Assembly: GCA_037893245.1 (NCBI GenBank)
Contig: JBAIAA010000751.1
Location: forward strand, 806,001 to 870,000
DNA: 64,000 bases
Reading direction: 5' to 3'
DNA from: Crossaster papposus
Lineage: Eukaryota; Echinodermata; Asteroidea; Velatida; Solasteridae
Shown here: positions 56,201-64,000 of the stretch, piece after piece
Position numbering within the stretch: the first letter of the stretch is position 1
Layout of the letters: every line of letters begins with the position of its first letter
Notes under the pieces: model-generated
What the model was told of the DNA's origin: nothing
The model's database searches: none
What the model saw: only the letters and a program-made list of their open reading frames with translations
Translations under genes and position numbers: made by a program

Positions 56201-59200
56201 CAACATCAAAGTAGACAAGCATCAATTGCATCATAACTTTATTGACATATGTTCACCAAAGATACTAGGCTGGGCATCCACTGCCGGCCTGTAACTGACG
56301 TACCGGCCAGCCTGTAGTTCGGCCGGTAAGTTTTATTATCTTTATACCGGTCGAGGTACTGGCCGAGACTCTGACTGAGGCGGCTTACCCAATTTGGAGA
56401 TCCTTTGCAAAGGGGCTGACAGTAAAGAAACTGGTCGGTAATGGGTGCTGGGCCTAACTTTAAGATGTACAATTTCAATTTCTTATTAACGAGCCTTGAT
56501 TTCCTTTATTTGACAGTCTACCCTGGCCACTGAGCGTCCTACCAGCTCCGCATCCATTGAACCTAGACTGATCGTTGTCAATGAGGCTGACATCTGCATT
56601 GACAACACCGTGGACAAACCACCTACTGAAGTGAGTAGATGACTTTATTGTAATATGAATGGAAGTAAGTAGTGATAGTGATGGTGATAGTGGTACAAAG
56701 GGATGGGATGGTGATAATGGTGATGAAAATGATGAAGACAACAGACAAGTTTATTTGAGGACCAGTGGATAACTAATGGTTCATCTGTGAGGTAGGTTGT
56801 ACCTACACACTTATACTGAAGTCAAAACATCTCAAGTCAAAGCATAATGGGTGCTGGGCCTAACTTTAAGATGTACAATTTTTGTAATGTTATATATCAT
56901 GATTAGACAGTCCATGATTGGATGCTTTTTCTTTCTTTTGTATTATCAGGACTCTTCCAGCAGCCTGGAAGTGGAGGCTGCTAATCTGGTGAAGGCCGTC
57001 TTTGCCAGTCTGGACAAAGATGAGATGAAAGCACCTCAGCCAGAAGGGCTAGAGTCTGCAGCTGATGAGGTAAGTCAACATCAAGCAGGCCATGCAGACA
57101 AGCATCACCTTCATTAACACATATGCTCACCAAATTTACTTACTTAGCTATAGACAGCCCTTTAGGACAATGGCAGGAATTAAAAAAACAGAACGTAGAA
57201 CACTAAATAACTTTAAACTTGGCACTGCATATTCTAGACAGTTTAGCGTAAGTTTTACGGCATTAATAATAACATTATAATAAATATTAATAATAATAAT
57301 AATAATAACTTAAGATTTATTATAGTGCCCAATTGCTTATACATGAAATAAATCATGCTCCCAGGTGCTTATGATGGAAGTGAAGAAAACCTATGATTAA
57401 AATACAAACTATTAACCAGAACATTATTAAAATTTAAACATACAAAATATCAACTAAAACCCAAATTTATATTTAATAAAAATTAAAATTCACTGAGAAA
57501 AATGCCATAACAATACACGAATATCTCACAATAATAAAAACCCTTGTATGTAAAAACAGTTTGAGAAACTTTAAAAACAGCCATTAGCCTATAGACATGT
57601 GAGCAATTAGGTTAAAAAAGCTTGCTAAAAAAAAGCCGATTTAAACCCGATTTAAATTTCCTGAGAGTAAGTAAGTAGTTTACTTCATATATTTGAATAA
57701 CAATTTATATCATTTTTCTAAGATTTATATATTCATAATATTGATTACTTAAAGTGATAGCTATGGACTGTCTGCATAAACATGAAATGAAGCTTCATAA
57801 ACACTCAGAAAAGTTCATACATTCTTTTGGTACATAGCGTTATGGGGACGACCCATAGGGTTTGTGTGTAAACTGAAATCTCTCTAATCTCAAACTCAAA
57901 ACACTCAAAAATTATAAAATTATCAGGATGACCCTAATTTGTCCTCTTCTTCATTTTCTTTCATTATACCCTAACCCGATTTTACCTTGTTCTACCTTTA
58001 CTGAACACCCAACGCGCTATGGGGACTCGAAAATGTCCCCACTACTCGATCTGTCTTTTCCAAACAAAAGAGCCTGTCCCCCTAACGCGGTGCGTTTGTA
58101 TTGACCGGCAATCGTGGTCGTCGGACAAAAGAATTGGGAGTCAAACAATGGGTCCACGATTGACACAACGTCCACGATCTTTTCCCGTGTACAAATCCTA
58201 TGGCGATCATCAAAAAACGTTAGTGTATAAACAAAAGAGGGAAGACGGTCGGACAATATACCCCGTCCACGATCGAAGGCCTTTACACACTTGTGTGAGT
58301 GCCTACCCTGCATCTGAAACACACCAATGCTGGGCTATATGCCTCGTATATATAGTGGCAATGGTCATGTGCCTGTGTGCACAGAATTCTCAAAAGTCAG
58401 ACATGTCTTTTCTTTGATGGTTATAGATTACTGCAGCAGAGCAGGCAGCCATTTTGGAGCAGGAGGCTGCTTATCTTGTGGATGCTGTCTTTGACAGCTT
58501 GGATAGAGAAGATGAAGAGGAGGCAGAGACTACACCACCAGTCATTGATGACATGGTGGGTTCAATTCTATGTTTGGATATTATTACAATGTTTATCGAA
58601 ATTCTAGAACGAAATGAATAACAGCTATATGAATAAAGTTGTGAAACAAAGTTGTATGCGTTAACAACAAAAAACAAATTATGCAAAATTAAGTTCATTA
58701 CTAATACAATGAAAGTCAGATCTGAACTCATGTCACATGCTATTATACTGACAGCTTGACTTACGATTATTGACTTATTTCACATGTGACAGCTGACTAA
58801 TTGGGTGATTGACTTGATTATAACTCTGAGACACTGAGATGATTGAACAACTCAATATTTGATACTTTTTTAACACTATAAACTCAGTTTTGTTCAGAGA
58901 GATTATGTGAAGAAAAAAATCGAACCCAAGACCTCCTGCTTTTTAGCATGTTGTACATCATTGTTTAAATATGTCAACATTGAAATGAAATATTTGGTAT
59001 TTATACCTATAGCAGCCTATGGGTGTGTCAGTAGAAGCATCTTCTAATCTGGTGGAGGAGGCGGCCCGAATCGTAAATGCTGTCCTAGCCCGTGCTACTG
59101 CAGACTTCCAGTCTGAAGGGCAGATCAATGCTTCAAACATAGAGACATTTGACATGGTAAGTTATAAATACAAAGAAATTTGTCAGATTCTTACAATTCT

Positions 59201-62200
59201 TTCCAAAATTGGTAATACTCAAAAAGCATGCAGTTTACATCACTAATCTTATTTATGCATATTTTCCTAGACCGGCAGTTATTACTGCTAAGAGTTAATA
59301 GCGCCCTCTGGCCTCCTACCCATAGTGCCCCTTATTATGTATTTCTCGTGCGCATCCTCTCTTCTCTTAGCGGCAGGTCGGGTAGGACGTGTTTATAATA
59401 CGCTGATATTGTCTTTTCTGCTACTGTTATCGCTTAAGAGTAGTATTTAATTAAAGTTGAGATAAAGTTCAGTTGTATAGTGGTGTTTTTGTCCGACTCA
59501 GTTTATTTATTAAGAAATAAAATGTTTTCGCGCATATTTCGCCAATAATGAACGTCGTGCGACATTTATGCAGCATTCGTACATATGTCGCGCGATTATC
59601 TTGCGAAAGGCTTGCGTTTGCTTCTTTGGCAAAGTCACCTGTTCTCAAGAAGTACGCGAACAGTTCGTAAATCGCTCGGGAAATGATCGGAACGAACTTC
59701 GCTCCTTTCGCGAGACATGCGCGATACATTCTCCAAACTGTCGGAATCTGTTTGGGGTTTTACAAAGATTTTGCGAAACATCACGCACGTCATGAGTAGG
59801 TCGTGCGCATATGACGAAGCTTTTAAGACATTTTCGAGATCAAATCACGAGCAAATCACAACCCGGAATGCTAGAAGCAAATTTTTTGAAATCCCCGCCG
59901 AACTAAAAATGACTCCCGCGAACAATTGACGACGCTTCTGAACCCCCGCGCATGTTTGGCGAACTTTTGAACTTAGAATACCAATGCTGGACTTTGCCAT
60001 TTATTCGGCATTCGCATCCTTCTCAAATCGTTCCCGTGCCCCGTAAAAAACCCATGCACCCTAGTGCTTGAGAGAAAAAGGACGTGCACGAATCATACAT
60101 GCTGCAGGGCACAATTGGTAGGAGGCCAGAGGGCGGGTCTAAATTGTAATTGTAACCTATAACCAACTACCTATGTTTGCAATTTTGATGATCCCCTCTT
60201 CTATATGGGAACGGATTTCTGTGAATGATAATTTTCCTCCTCGTAAATTTTAGCAGCCTCATGATGATTTCCAGGATGAATCTCAAAAATACAACCTGGA
60301 CCAACAGGCTGCAGAAATGGTTGATGCCGTGCTAGCCAGCATTGCCACCTCTCCAGAGGACAAGGTCCCAACTCTGTCAAAGACAACAGACACTGATGCA
60401 GTAAGTTAAGACACAATTAAGTTACTAGCTGTACTTTTTAAAATTTGATCAAACCTGAAAGTTCAGCAACCCTCAATTGTGTCTTTTTATCAACAGACTT
60501 CCAACACTACATCAGTCGACACAGCTGAGTTGACACGTATCATCTTGAATGGGTTGAAGAAATCAAGCATCAACCTTGTTCGCCTGAACTCTGAGATGTC
60601 CACTCAGACTTGTGAGATGTCCATTCAAACTGATGATGTAAGTCAAACCAACATAAATAAAGTCACTATACAGCTAAAATACTTTGACATTAGGGAACTA
60701 TACTTGAAAACTAAACCTACAGATACAACTTTTGGGATAACTTTTTTCTTGACATTTTTTTTCAGATCAAAAGTGAGGAGGCAAGTCCATCAAAAAAGCC
60801 TTCAGCTGTATCTAAGATTAAAGCAGCCTTCAAGTCGGCATCCAAGAAAAGCCGAACGGCTCTTCTGGGCAAAAAGGATAAACAGAACGTGGATACAAAA
60901 TCCAGTGGGAGTGGCAAAGACATCAAACCTGACAAGGCTTCTGGCAAAGGCAAGACCAAGTTGGCTGATAGTAAGAAGCCTGCCCGCGATGTGAAGAAGT
61001 CTACAAGCCGTCGCAAGAAGTCTCCCACTGTTGCTCGTAAGAAGTCTCCCACTGTTGCTCGTAAGAAGTCATCAACTGAGCTAAAAGCCCGCAATGCATC
61101 AAGCAGGATGCTAAAACTCAAAGAGGCTGCAAATAACACATCTTTAGGTTCCACAGCCTCCAGCTCCAAGGGCAAAGAGATCTCCACTAAGAAGTCAGAG
61201 TCTTCCAAACATTCTCAGAAGTCTGCTACTGCAGCAAGAAATACTACCAAGAGCAAACCTAAACCTGCCGAGAAGTTGAAGGCTTCTAAGAGCTCTTCCA
61301 GTCAACGCAAAGGTGACAAACACAAATCACCAAACAACTCTGCAAGTGCCCATACAGCAAGCAACAAGGAGTGTACAGTATCTGCCAACACTTTGCCAGA
61401 GGAAAAGCAGCAACCCAAAACAGCAAGTGTTGCTAGTAATGCAACAAAATCATGTGACAAGTCAACTATGAAATCCAAGTCATCTCGCAACGTGAAGCCA
61501 GGCCGAGTGAGCTTCCAATTAAGCACCACAGGACGTTGCCTCATCAGCCCATCACAAAGTAATGCAGACCTCCACTGTGGAAAGTATGGACGGTAACATT
61601 GCACTCACATCCACTGACCATCCAGGCACTTCCAAGCTGAGTGCTAAGCGCCAGAAGCATTTTGGGAAAGGTAAAATGTCCATCACGTGCGATGTCACTC
61701 CCCGCAGAGCCAACTCTGCACGCCAGGCCCATGGTCAAAAGACATCCTTGGCCATGCTTGCAGAAGCCAGACCCAGTACAGTGTTGGCTACTCAGATGGA
61801 ATCTGCCAGCAAAATGGATCATTTATCTCTTCCGGAATCTGACAGCAGTGCCATGGGTGACAACACTAAGGTGATCAGGGAAAACAGTGTCACACATCAA
61901 CTATCTTTGGAAGACCAACCATTGGATGGACTACAGCAGGATGCTATTACTGCAGTGAATGATAACAGTCAAGAACATCAGCAGCAGGTTCAGGTGCAAA
62001 TTCAGCTGTTGCGTGGCAATAATACCAACACTGTTAACCATTCAACAGAGGATTCTGAAAGTACCAGTGAAAAAAATCCTCTCAGTAGAGCTTCAAAGAT
62101 TCCAACTCCGACAAAGATGGCTTCCAACAAGCCATCAAGTGATACTCTGTGCGGCCCTGGTCACCTTATCAGAGATGCGGCAGGTGCTCTGGAGAAGCAG

Positions 62201-63394
62201 CGACAGATAAAGAGTAGAGCGACCACTCCCTCCACCACTCCCGGTCATCTTACACCAGTACCAAGCGAGTCCCGGCAGAGCACTTCAAAGATCCCAAACA
62301 AGAACTACATCGTGGATTCTAGAACTCCTGGTGAGAGGAGTCCTCTCCATCAACAAGCCTCAAAGATTCCAACCCCGACAAAGATGGCTTACAACAAGCC
62401 ATCAAGTGATACTTTGTGCGGCCCTGGTCACCTTATCAGAGATGCGGCAGGTGCTCTGGAGAAGCAGCGACAGATAAAGAGTAGAGCGACCACCCCCTCC
62501 ACCACTCCCAGTCATCTTACACCAGTACCAAGCGAGTCCCGGCAGAGCACTTCAAAGATCCCAAACAAGAACTACATCGTGGATTCTAGAACTCCTGGTG
62601 AGAGGAGTCCTCTCCATCAACGAGCCTCAAAGATTCCAACTCCGACAAAGATGGCTTACAACAAGCCATCAAGTGATAATCTGTGCCGTCCTGGTCACCT
62701 TATCAGAGATGGGGCAGATGCTCTGGAGAAGCAGCGACAGATAAAGAGTAGAGCGACCACCCCCTCCACCACTCCCGGTCATCTTACACCAGTACCAAGC
62801 GAGTCCCGGCAGAGCACTTCAAAGATCCCAAACAAGATAAACATCGTGGATTCTAGAACTTCTGGTGAGAGGAGTCCTCTCCATCAACGAGCCTCAAAGA
62901 TTCCAACTCCGACAAAGATGGCTTACAACAAGCCACCAAGTGATACTCTGTGCGGCCCTGGTCACCTTATCAGAGATGCGGCAGATGCTCTGGAGAAGCA
63001 GCGACAGATAAAGAGTAGAGCGACCACCCCCTCCACCACTCCCATTCATCTTACACCTGTACCCAGCGAGTCCCGTAACACTCCAGAGATCCCAAACAAG
63101 AACAACATCATGGTATCTGGAACTACTGTTGAGAGAAGTCCTCTCCGGCGAGCCTCAAAGATTCCAACTCCGACAAAGATGGCTTCCAACAAGTCATCTA
63201 GTGATACTCTCTGGAGCCCTGGTCACCTTATCAGAGATGCGGCAGGTGCTCTGGAGAAGCAGCGACGAATAAAGAGTGTGGCAACCACCCCCTCCACCAC
63301 TCCAGGTCATCTTACACCTGTTTGCGGTGCTGGGGAGTCTCCCCGTCAGGAGAATGCTGAGGTGCAGCTTGGCTGCACTCAGCGCCAACATTAG
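50250..63394 (+). CDS. Candidate acylated AKAP-like scaffold with SxIP repeats, 16 exons
   Basis: Exons 50250-50292, 52042-52097, 52298-52388, 52650-52795, 53089-53250, 53610-53723, 54270-54383, 55238-55357, 56071-56193, 56517-56630, 56950-57069, 58427-58555, 59013-59156, 60254-60400, 60497-60637 and 60766 onward join with GT-AG sites and consistent phase (588 aa before exon 16). Domains in order: MGCHESKKRKRR (myristoyl/palmitoyl plus basic type); Glu/Pro repeats; seven or more short amphipathic helices of the form AxxLVxxVFxxL, like PKA R-subunit docking helices of AKAPs; MSTQTCEMSIQTDD (LC8-like); a Lys/Ser-rich region with KKSPTVAR repeats; then 89-aa repeats with SKIP motifs. The frame changes between 61,523 and 61,593: uncorrected, the protein ends at 864 aa; with the switch it is ~1460 aa. 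I recognise no named family. The function is inferred from motifs only. Confidence 0.75.
50293..52041. other. Intron 1 of the scaffold gene
   Basis: The first 700 bp belong to the inverted duplication. 51,890-51,970 is a dispersed repeat (also at 22,090 and 38,805). I see no other gene. Confidence 0.5.
52042..52097 (+). CDS. Scaffold gene exon 2
   Basis: 56 nt, acceptor TTGTCTTAG, donor GTAAGT. Encodes ESGNEHQKLSRSALKKQKK, basic. Phase fits exon 1. Confidence 0.7.
52298..52388 (+). CDS. Scaffold gene exon 3, Ala/Lys helix
   Basis: 91 nt, acceptor CTATCCAG, donor GTGAGT. Encodes AKAKVAKALAETKAKGDAEL plus RAVALAVAGL, predicted helical. Confidence 0.75.
52650..52795 (+). CDS. Scaffold gene exon 4, PEQ repeats
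   Basis: 146 nt, acceptor CTCTGCAG, donor GTCAGA. Encodes repeated TPEQ / IPEQ, low complexity, probably a disordered linker. Confidence 0.75.
53089..53250 (+). CDS. Scaffold gene exon 5
   Basis: 162 nt, acceptor TTCACAG, donor GTGAAT. Encodes an acidic/basic stretch, then FSVAAAITDAVAKVTNDD, a divergent form of the amphipathic helix. Confidence 0.8.
53610..53723 (+). CDS. Scaffold gene exon 6 (STLATERP module, copy 1)
   Basis: 114 nt, phase 0 at both ends. Encodes STLATERPTSSASIEPRLIV plus NEADICIDNTVDKPPTE. The protein sequence is the same as exon 10. Confidence 0.85.
53724..54269. other. Intron 6, GTGATA-type microsatellite
   Basis: GTGATAGTGATGGTGATAG and GATGATGAAAATGATGAAG runs occur at about 53,780-53,860; duplicated at 56,665-56,750. 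Confidence 0.6.
54270..54383 (+). CDS. Scaffold gene exon 7
   Basis: 114 nt, phase 0. Encodes DIQATVALMSENKDVEIKEE and an acidic DDEDTDQ tail. Confidence 0.8.
54384..55237. other. Intron 7 of the scaffold gene
   Basis: I see only short repeats of GTTCCGGATCAC (54,456 and 54,632) and GATCCAGAACTGTC (55,029 and 55,047). Confidence 0.4.
55238..55357 (+). CDS. Scaffold gene exon 8 (docking-helix module 1)
   Basis: 120 nt, phase 0. Encodes ADNLVKAVFASLDKDEMSAP and QPEGLESAADE. The helix fits AxxLVxxVFxxL. Confidence 0.85.
55441..55982. mobile_element. Intronic TIR element, GGCTGGGCATCCACT ends
   Basis: AGGCTGGGCATCCACTACCG pairs with CGGTAATGGATGCCGGGCCT. CCGGCCAGCC / GGCTGGCC repeats occur inside. 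A shorter copy is at 56,267-56,456 and only an end remains at 56,846-56,862. Confidence 0.8.
56071..56193 (+). CDS. Scaffold gene exon 9 (docking-helix module 2)
   Basis: 123 nt, phase 0. Encodes AANLVKAVFASLEKDEMNAP with one extra Asp codon near the end. Confidence 0.85.
56267..56456. mobile_element. Intronic TIR element, internally deleted copy
   Basis: Same ends as 55,441 (AGGCTGGGCATCCACTGCCG and CGGTAATGGGTGCTGGGCCT) with ~350 bp of centre missing, in intron 9. Confidence 0.8.
56517..56630 (+). CDS. Scaffold gene exon 10 (STLATERP module, copy 2)
   Basis: Protein identical to exon 6; the flanking intron sequence is also duplicated, showing a recent event. Confidence 0.85.
56950..57069 (+). 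CDS. Scaffold gene exon 11 (docking-helix module 3)
   Basis: 120 nt, phase 0. Encodes AANLVKAVFASLDKDEMKAP. Confidence 0.85.
57070..58426. other. Intron 11 of the scaffold gene
   Basis: An AATAAT microsatellite is at 57,280-57,308. A plus-strand frame at 58,019-58,417 has no recognisable domain. Confidence 0.45.
58427..58555 (+). CDS. Scaffold gene exon 12 (helix module 4)
   Basis: 129 nt, acceptor TTATAG, donor GTGGGT. Encodes EQEAAYLVDAVFDSLDREDE, divergent in sequence but with the same spacing of hydrophobic residues. Confidence 0.82.
59013..59156 (+). CDS. Scaffold gene exon 13 (helix module 5)
   Basis: 144 nt, donor GTAAGT. Encodes NLVEEAARIVNAVLARATAD. The acceptor is ATAGCAG, so it may start at 59,013 or 59,016, adding or skipping one Gln. 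Confidence 0.82.
59302..60136. mobile_element. Intronic TIR element, CGCCCTCTGGCCTCCTACC ends
   Basis: The 19-bp end CGCCCTCTGGCCTCCTACC is perfectly inverted at 60,118-60,136. 59,893-60,058 resembles the centre of the foldback element (46,150-46,315). No target duplication is visible. It lies in intron 13 of the scaffold gene. Confidence 0.8.
60254..60400 (+). CDS. Scaffold gene exon 14 (helix module 6)
   Basis: 147 nt, donor GTAAGT. Encodes LDQQAAEMVDAVLASIATSP. Again a TAGCAG tandem acceptor with an optional Gln. Confidence 0.82.
60497..60637 (+). CDS. Scaffold gene exon 15 (LC8-like motif)
   Basis: 141 nt. Encodes TAELTRIILNGLKKSSINLV, a last helix, then MSTQTCEMSIQTDD; TQT is the core of dynein-light-chain LC8 motifs. 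Confidence 0.8.
60766..61596 (+). CDS. Scaffold gene exon 16, first frame (Lys/Ser-rich)
   Basis: After a TTTTTTTTCAG acceptor, 276 codons rich in Lys, Ser and Ala, with SKIKAAFKSASKKSRTALLG and tandem RKKSPTVA. It stops at TAA 61,594-61,596. The second frame is already open from 61,523, so the two overlap by ~70 nt. Confidence 0.8.
   Translation: MKSEEASPSKKPSAVSKIKAAFKSASKKSRTALLGKKDKQNVDTKSSGSGKDIKPDKASGKGKTKLADSKKPARDVKKSTSRRKKSPTVARKKSPTVARKKSSTELKARNASSRMLKLKEAANNTSLGSTASSSKGKEISTKKSESSKHSQKSATAARNTTKSKPKPAEKLKASKSSSSQRKGDKHKSPNNSASAHTASNKECTVSANTLPEEKQQPKTASVASNATKSCDKSTMKSKSSRNVKPGRVSFQLSTTGRCLISPSQSNADLHCGKYGR
61562..63394 (+). CDS. Scaffold gene exon 16, second frame (SxIP repeats)
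   Basis: The +1 frame is open from 61,523 to the TAG at 63,392-63,394. It encodes five 89-aa repeats (start points ~62,091, 62,358, 62,625, 62,892 and 63,153) with ASKIPTPTKMA, GPGHLIRDA, ALEKQRQIKS, ATTPSTTP and TSKIPNKN. The copies retain the reading frame, which argues for coding. It probably continues the upstream frame through one frameshift (real, polymorphic or a sequence error); independent translation from the ATG at 61,562 is less likely. Confidence 0.8.
   Translation: MQTSTVESMDGNIALTSTDHPGTSKLSAKRQKHFGKGKMSITCDVTPRRANSARQAHGQKTSLAMLAEARPSTVLATQMESASKMDHLSLPESDSSAMGDNTKVIRENSVTHQLSLEDQPLDGLQQDAITAVNDNSQEHQQQVQVQIQLLRGNNTNTVNHSTEDSESTSEKNPLSRASKIPTPTKMASNKPSSDTLCGPGHLIRDAAGALEKQRQIKSRATTPSTTPGHLTPVPSESRQSTSKIPNKNYIVDSRTPGERSPLHQQASKIPTPTKMAYNKPSSDTLCGPGHLIRDAAGALEKQRQIKSRATTPSTTPSHLTPVPSESRQSTSKIPNKNYIVDSRTPGERSPLHQRASKIPTPTKMAYNKPSSDNLCRPGHLIRDGADALEKQRQIKSRATTPSTTPGHLTPVPSESRQSTSKIPNKINIVDSRTSGERSPLHQRASKIPTPTKMAYNKPPSDTLCGPGHLIRDAADALEKQRQIKSRATTPSTTPIHLTPVPSESRNTPEIPNKNNIMVSGTTVERSPLRRASKIPTPTKMASNKSSSDTLWSPGHLIRDAAGALEKQRRIKSVATTPSTTPGHLTPVCGAGESPRQENAEVQLGCTQRQH
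62091..63336 (+). repeat. 267-bp coding tandem repeats (89 aa), five copies
   Basis: Periods are 267, 267, 267 and 261 bp. Copies 1-3 are nearly identical; copies 4 and 5 are more diverged, and copy 5 is truncated. Confidence 0.92.
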
Positions 63395-63919
63395 AAAACC
63401 AAAGTAAAATGCTGTGGGCAGTTCCTCTCTATACATGTTTACTTTATGCCACATCCGTAATAAGAATAGACAATTTTATGCCAAATCAAAAAGATTTTTT
63501 CTCCCGACTCTCATGGCAGTGTTAGAGGTCTTGCTTTTTTTAATTTGTACTTTACTTGCACCTGGCATCATTTGTAGCCCCTTTTTCCTGCCCATATCTA
63601 CCTAGATATTTGTACGGACACTGCTGTAAAAAATATTATTTTCAACCCAATACAATTTTTAGAGACTCGCATAAAATTGCCATACTACGTCAGTACTTTT
63701 AGTCCGGTTTTCCTTCGCTTCCAGTAAAGTCATTTTATAAACTCAATTTCCTTCAATTTTTTTTGGTTTCAGAAAAACAAAAAAACATTAACTTATTTAC
63801 GGATGTGACACAACTATCTGTATCCTGAAATGGGCTAATAGGTATGCAATCCTTTTGAAAAAAACTCATAAAGATGCATTGATGACTTCTGAATAATGCA
63901 TTGTTTGTCTTCCAACTTC

Positions 63920-63925
63920 AATAAA
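63920..63925 (+). terminator. Polyadenylation signal of the scaffold gene
   Basis: AATAAA lies 526 nt after the TAG stop, in an AT-rich 3' UTR, followed by TGTTTG and a TGTG-type downstream stretch. Confidence 0.6.
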
Positions 63926-64000
63926 ACATGTTTGTACCATGTGCCCTACCTGTGTAAAACAAATACTGGATCTATGGTAAATACTATTTAGAGAGGAACT

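Noticed and set aside
58019-58417. 132-codon plus-strand frame in intron 11
   Set aside because: No recognisable motif, overlapping frame on the other strand, and it runs through the acceptor side of exon 12.

Overview
The window is nuclear DNA of an animal. The genes have GT-AG introns and phase-consistent exons, there are no operons, and the DNA is rich in miniature inverted-repeat elements. The gene set (a cobalamin-binding intrinsic-factor/transcobalamin-like gene and a PAN plus farnesoic-acid-methyltransferase-domain protein), a foldback element with minisatellite arms like the TU elements described from sea urchins, and TTAGGG-type blocks suggest a marine deuterostome, most likely an echinoderm. 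The species is inferred, not proven.

Layout. 1-10,900 is gene-free array DNA: five 178-bp units, then 0.46-kb and ~2.74-kb repeats carrying regularly repeated CRE-like (TGACGTCA), inverted ETS-like (CTTCCGG..CCGGAAG) and CTCF-like (CCGCTAGAGGGCGC) motifs. Clusters of short perfect hairpins bracket it. 10,905-12,370 is an inverted copy of 49,670-51,005; each copy holds the same promoter-proximal DNA and the same 43-nt first coding exon. 12.4-19.6 kb is intergenic with mobile elements, a 353-bp triplicated unit containing head-to-head telomeric repeats, and a broken copy of a PAN-domain first exon. A three-exon minus-strand gene (28,528 to 19,617, 250 aa) encodes a secreted PAN plus FAMeT protein. 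Its long first intron holds a SINE, TTAA-flanked MITEs, a frameshifted tyrosine-recombinase gene and two CGTCACCG-ended transposons. Upstream, 29.67-31.65 kb is a tandem duplicate in which a ~0.5-kb inversion cut the same first exon in two.

34,525-47,489 (minus) is an apparently intact eight-exon gene for a secreted 478-aa cobalamin-binding protein; all splice phases agree. Its introns hold a decayed MYB/SANT-bearing element, several MITEs and a complete 1.65-kb foldback element with an 8-bp target duplication.

50,250-63,394 (plus) is a 16-exon gene that I do not recognise as a named family. Exon 1 encodes a myristoylation/palmitoylation-type N terminus with a basic cluster. Exons 8, 9 and 11-14 each encode one amphipathic helix fitting the PKA R-subunit docking pattern of AKAPs. 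Exon 15 has an LC8-like TQT motif. The last exon encodes a Lys/Ser-rich region and, after a change of reading frame, five 89-aa repeats with eight EB1-type SxIP motifs. My reading is a candidate membrane-anchored PKA/dynein/microtubule-end scaffold. This is the most interesting content of the window.

Limits: everything was read by eye. Exon boundaries rest on GT-AG sites, phase and open frames, without transcript or homology searches. Repeat boundaries are accurate to a few bases only where TIRs and target duplications are given.
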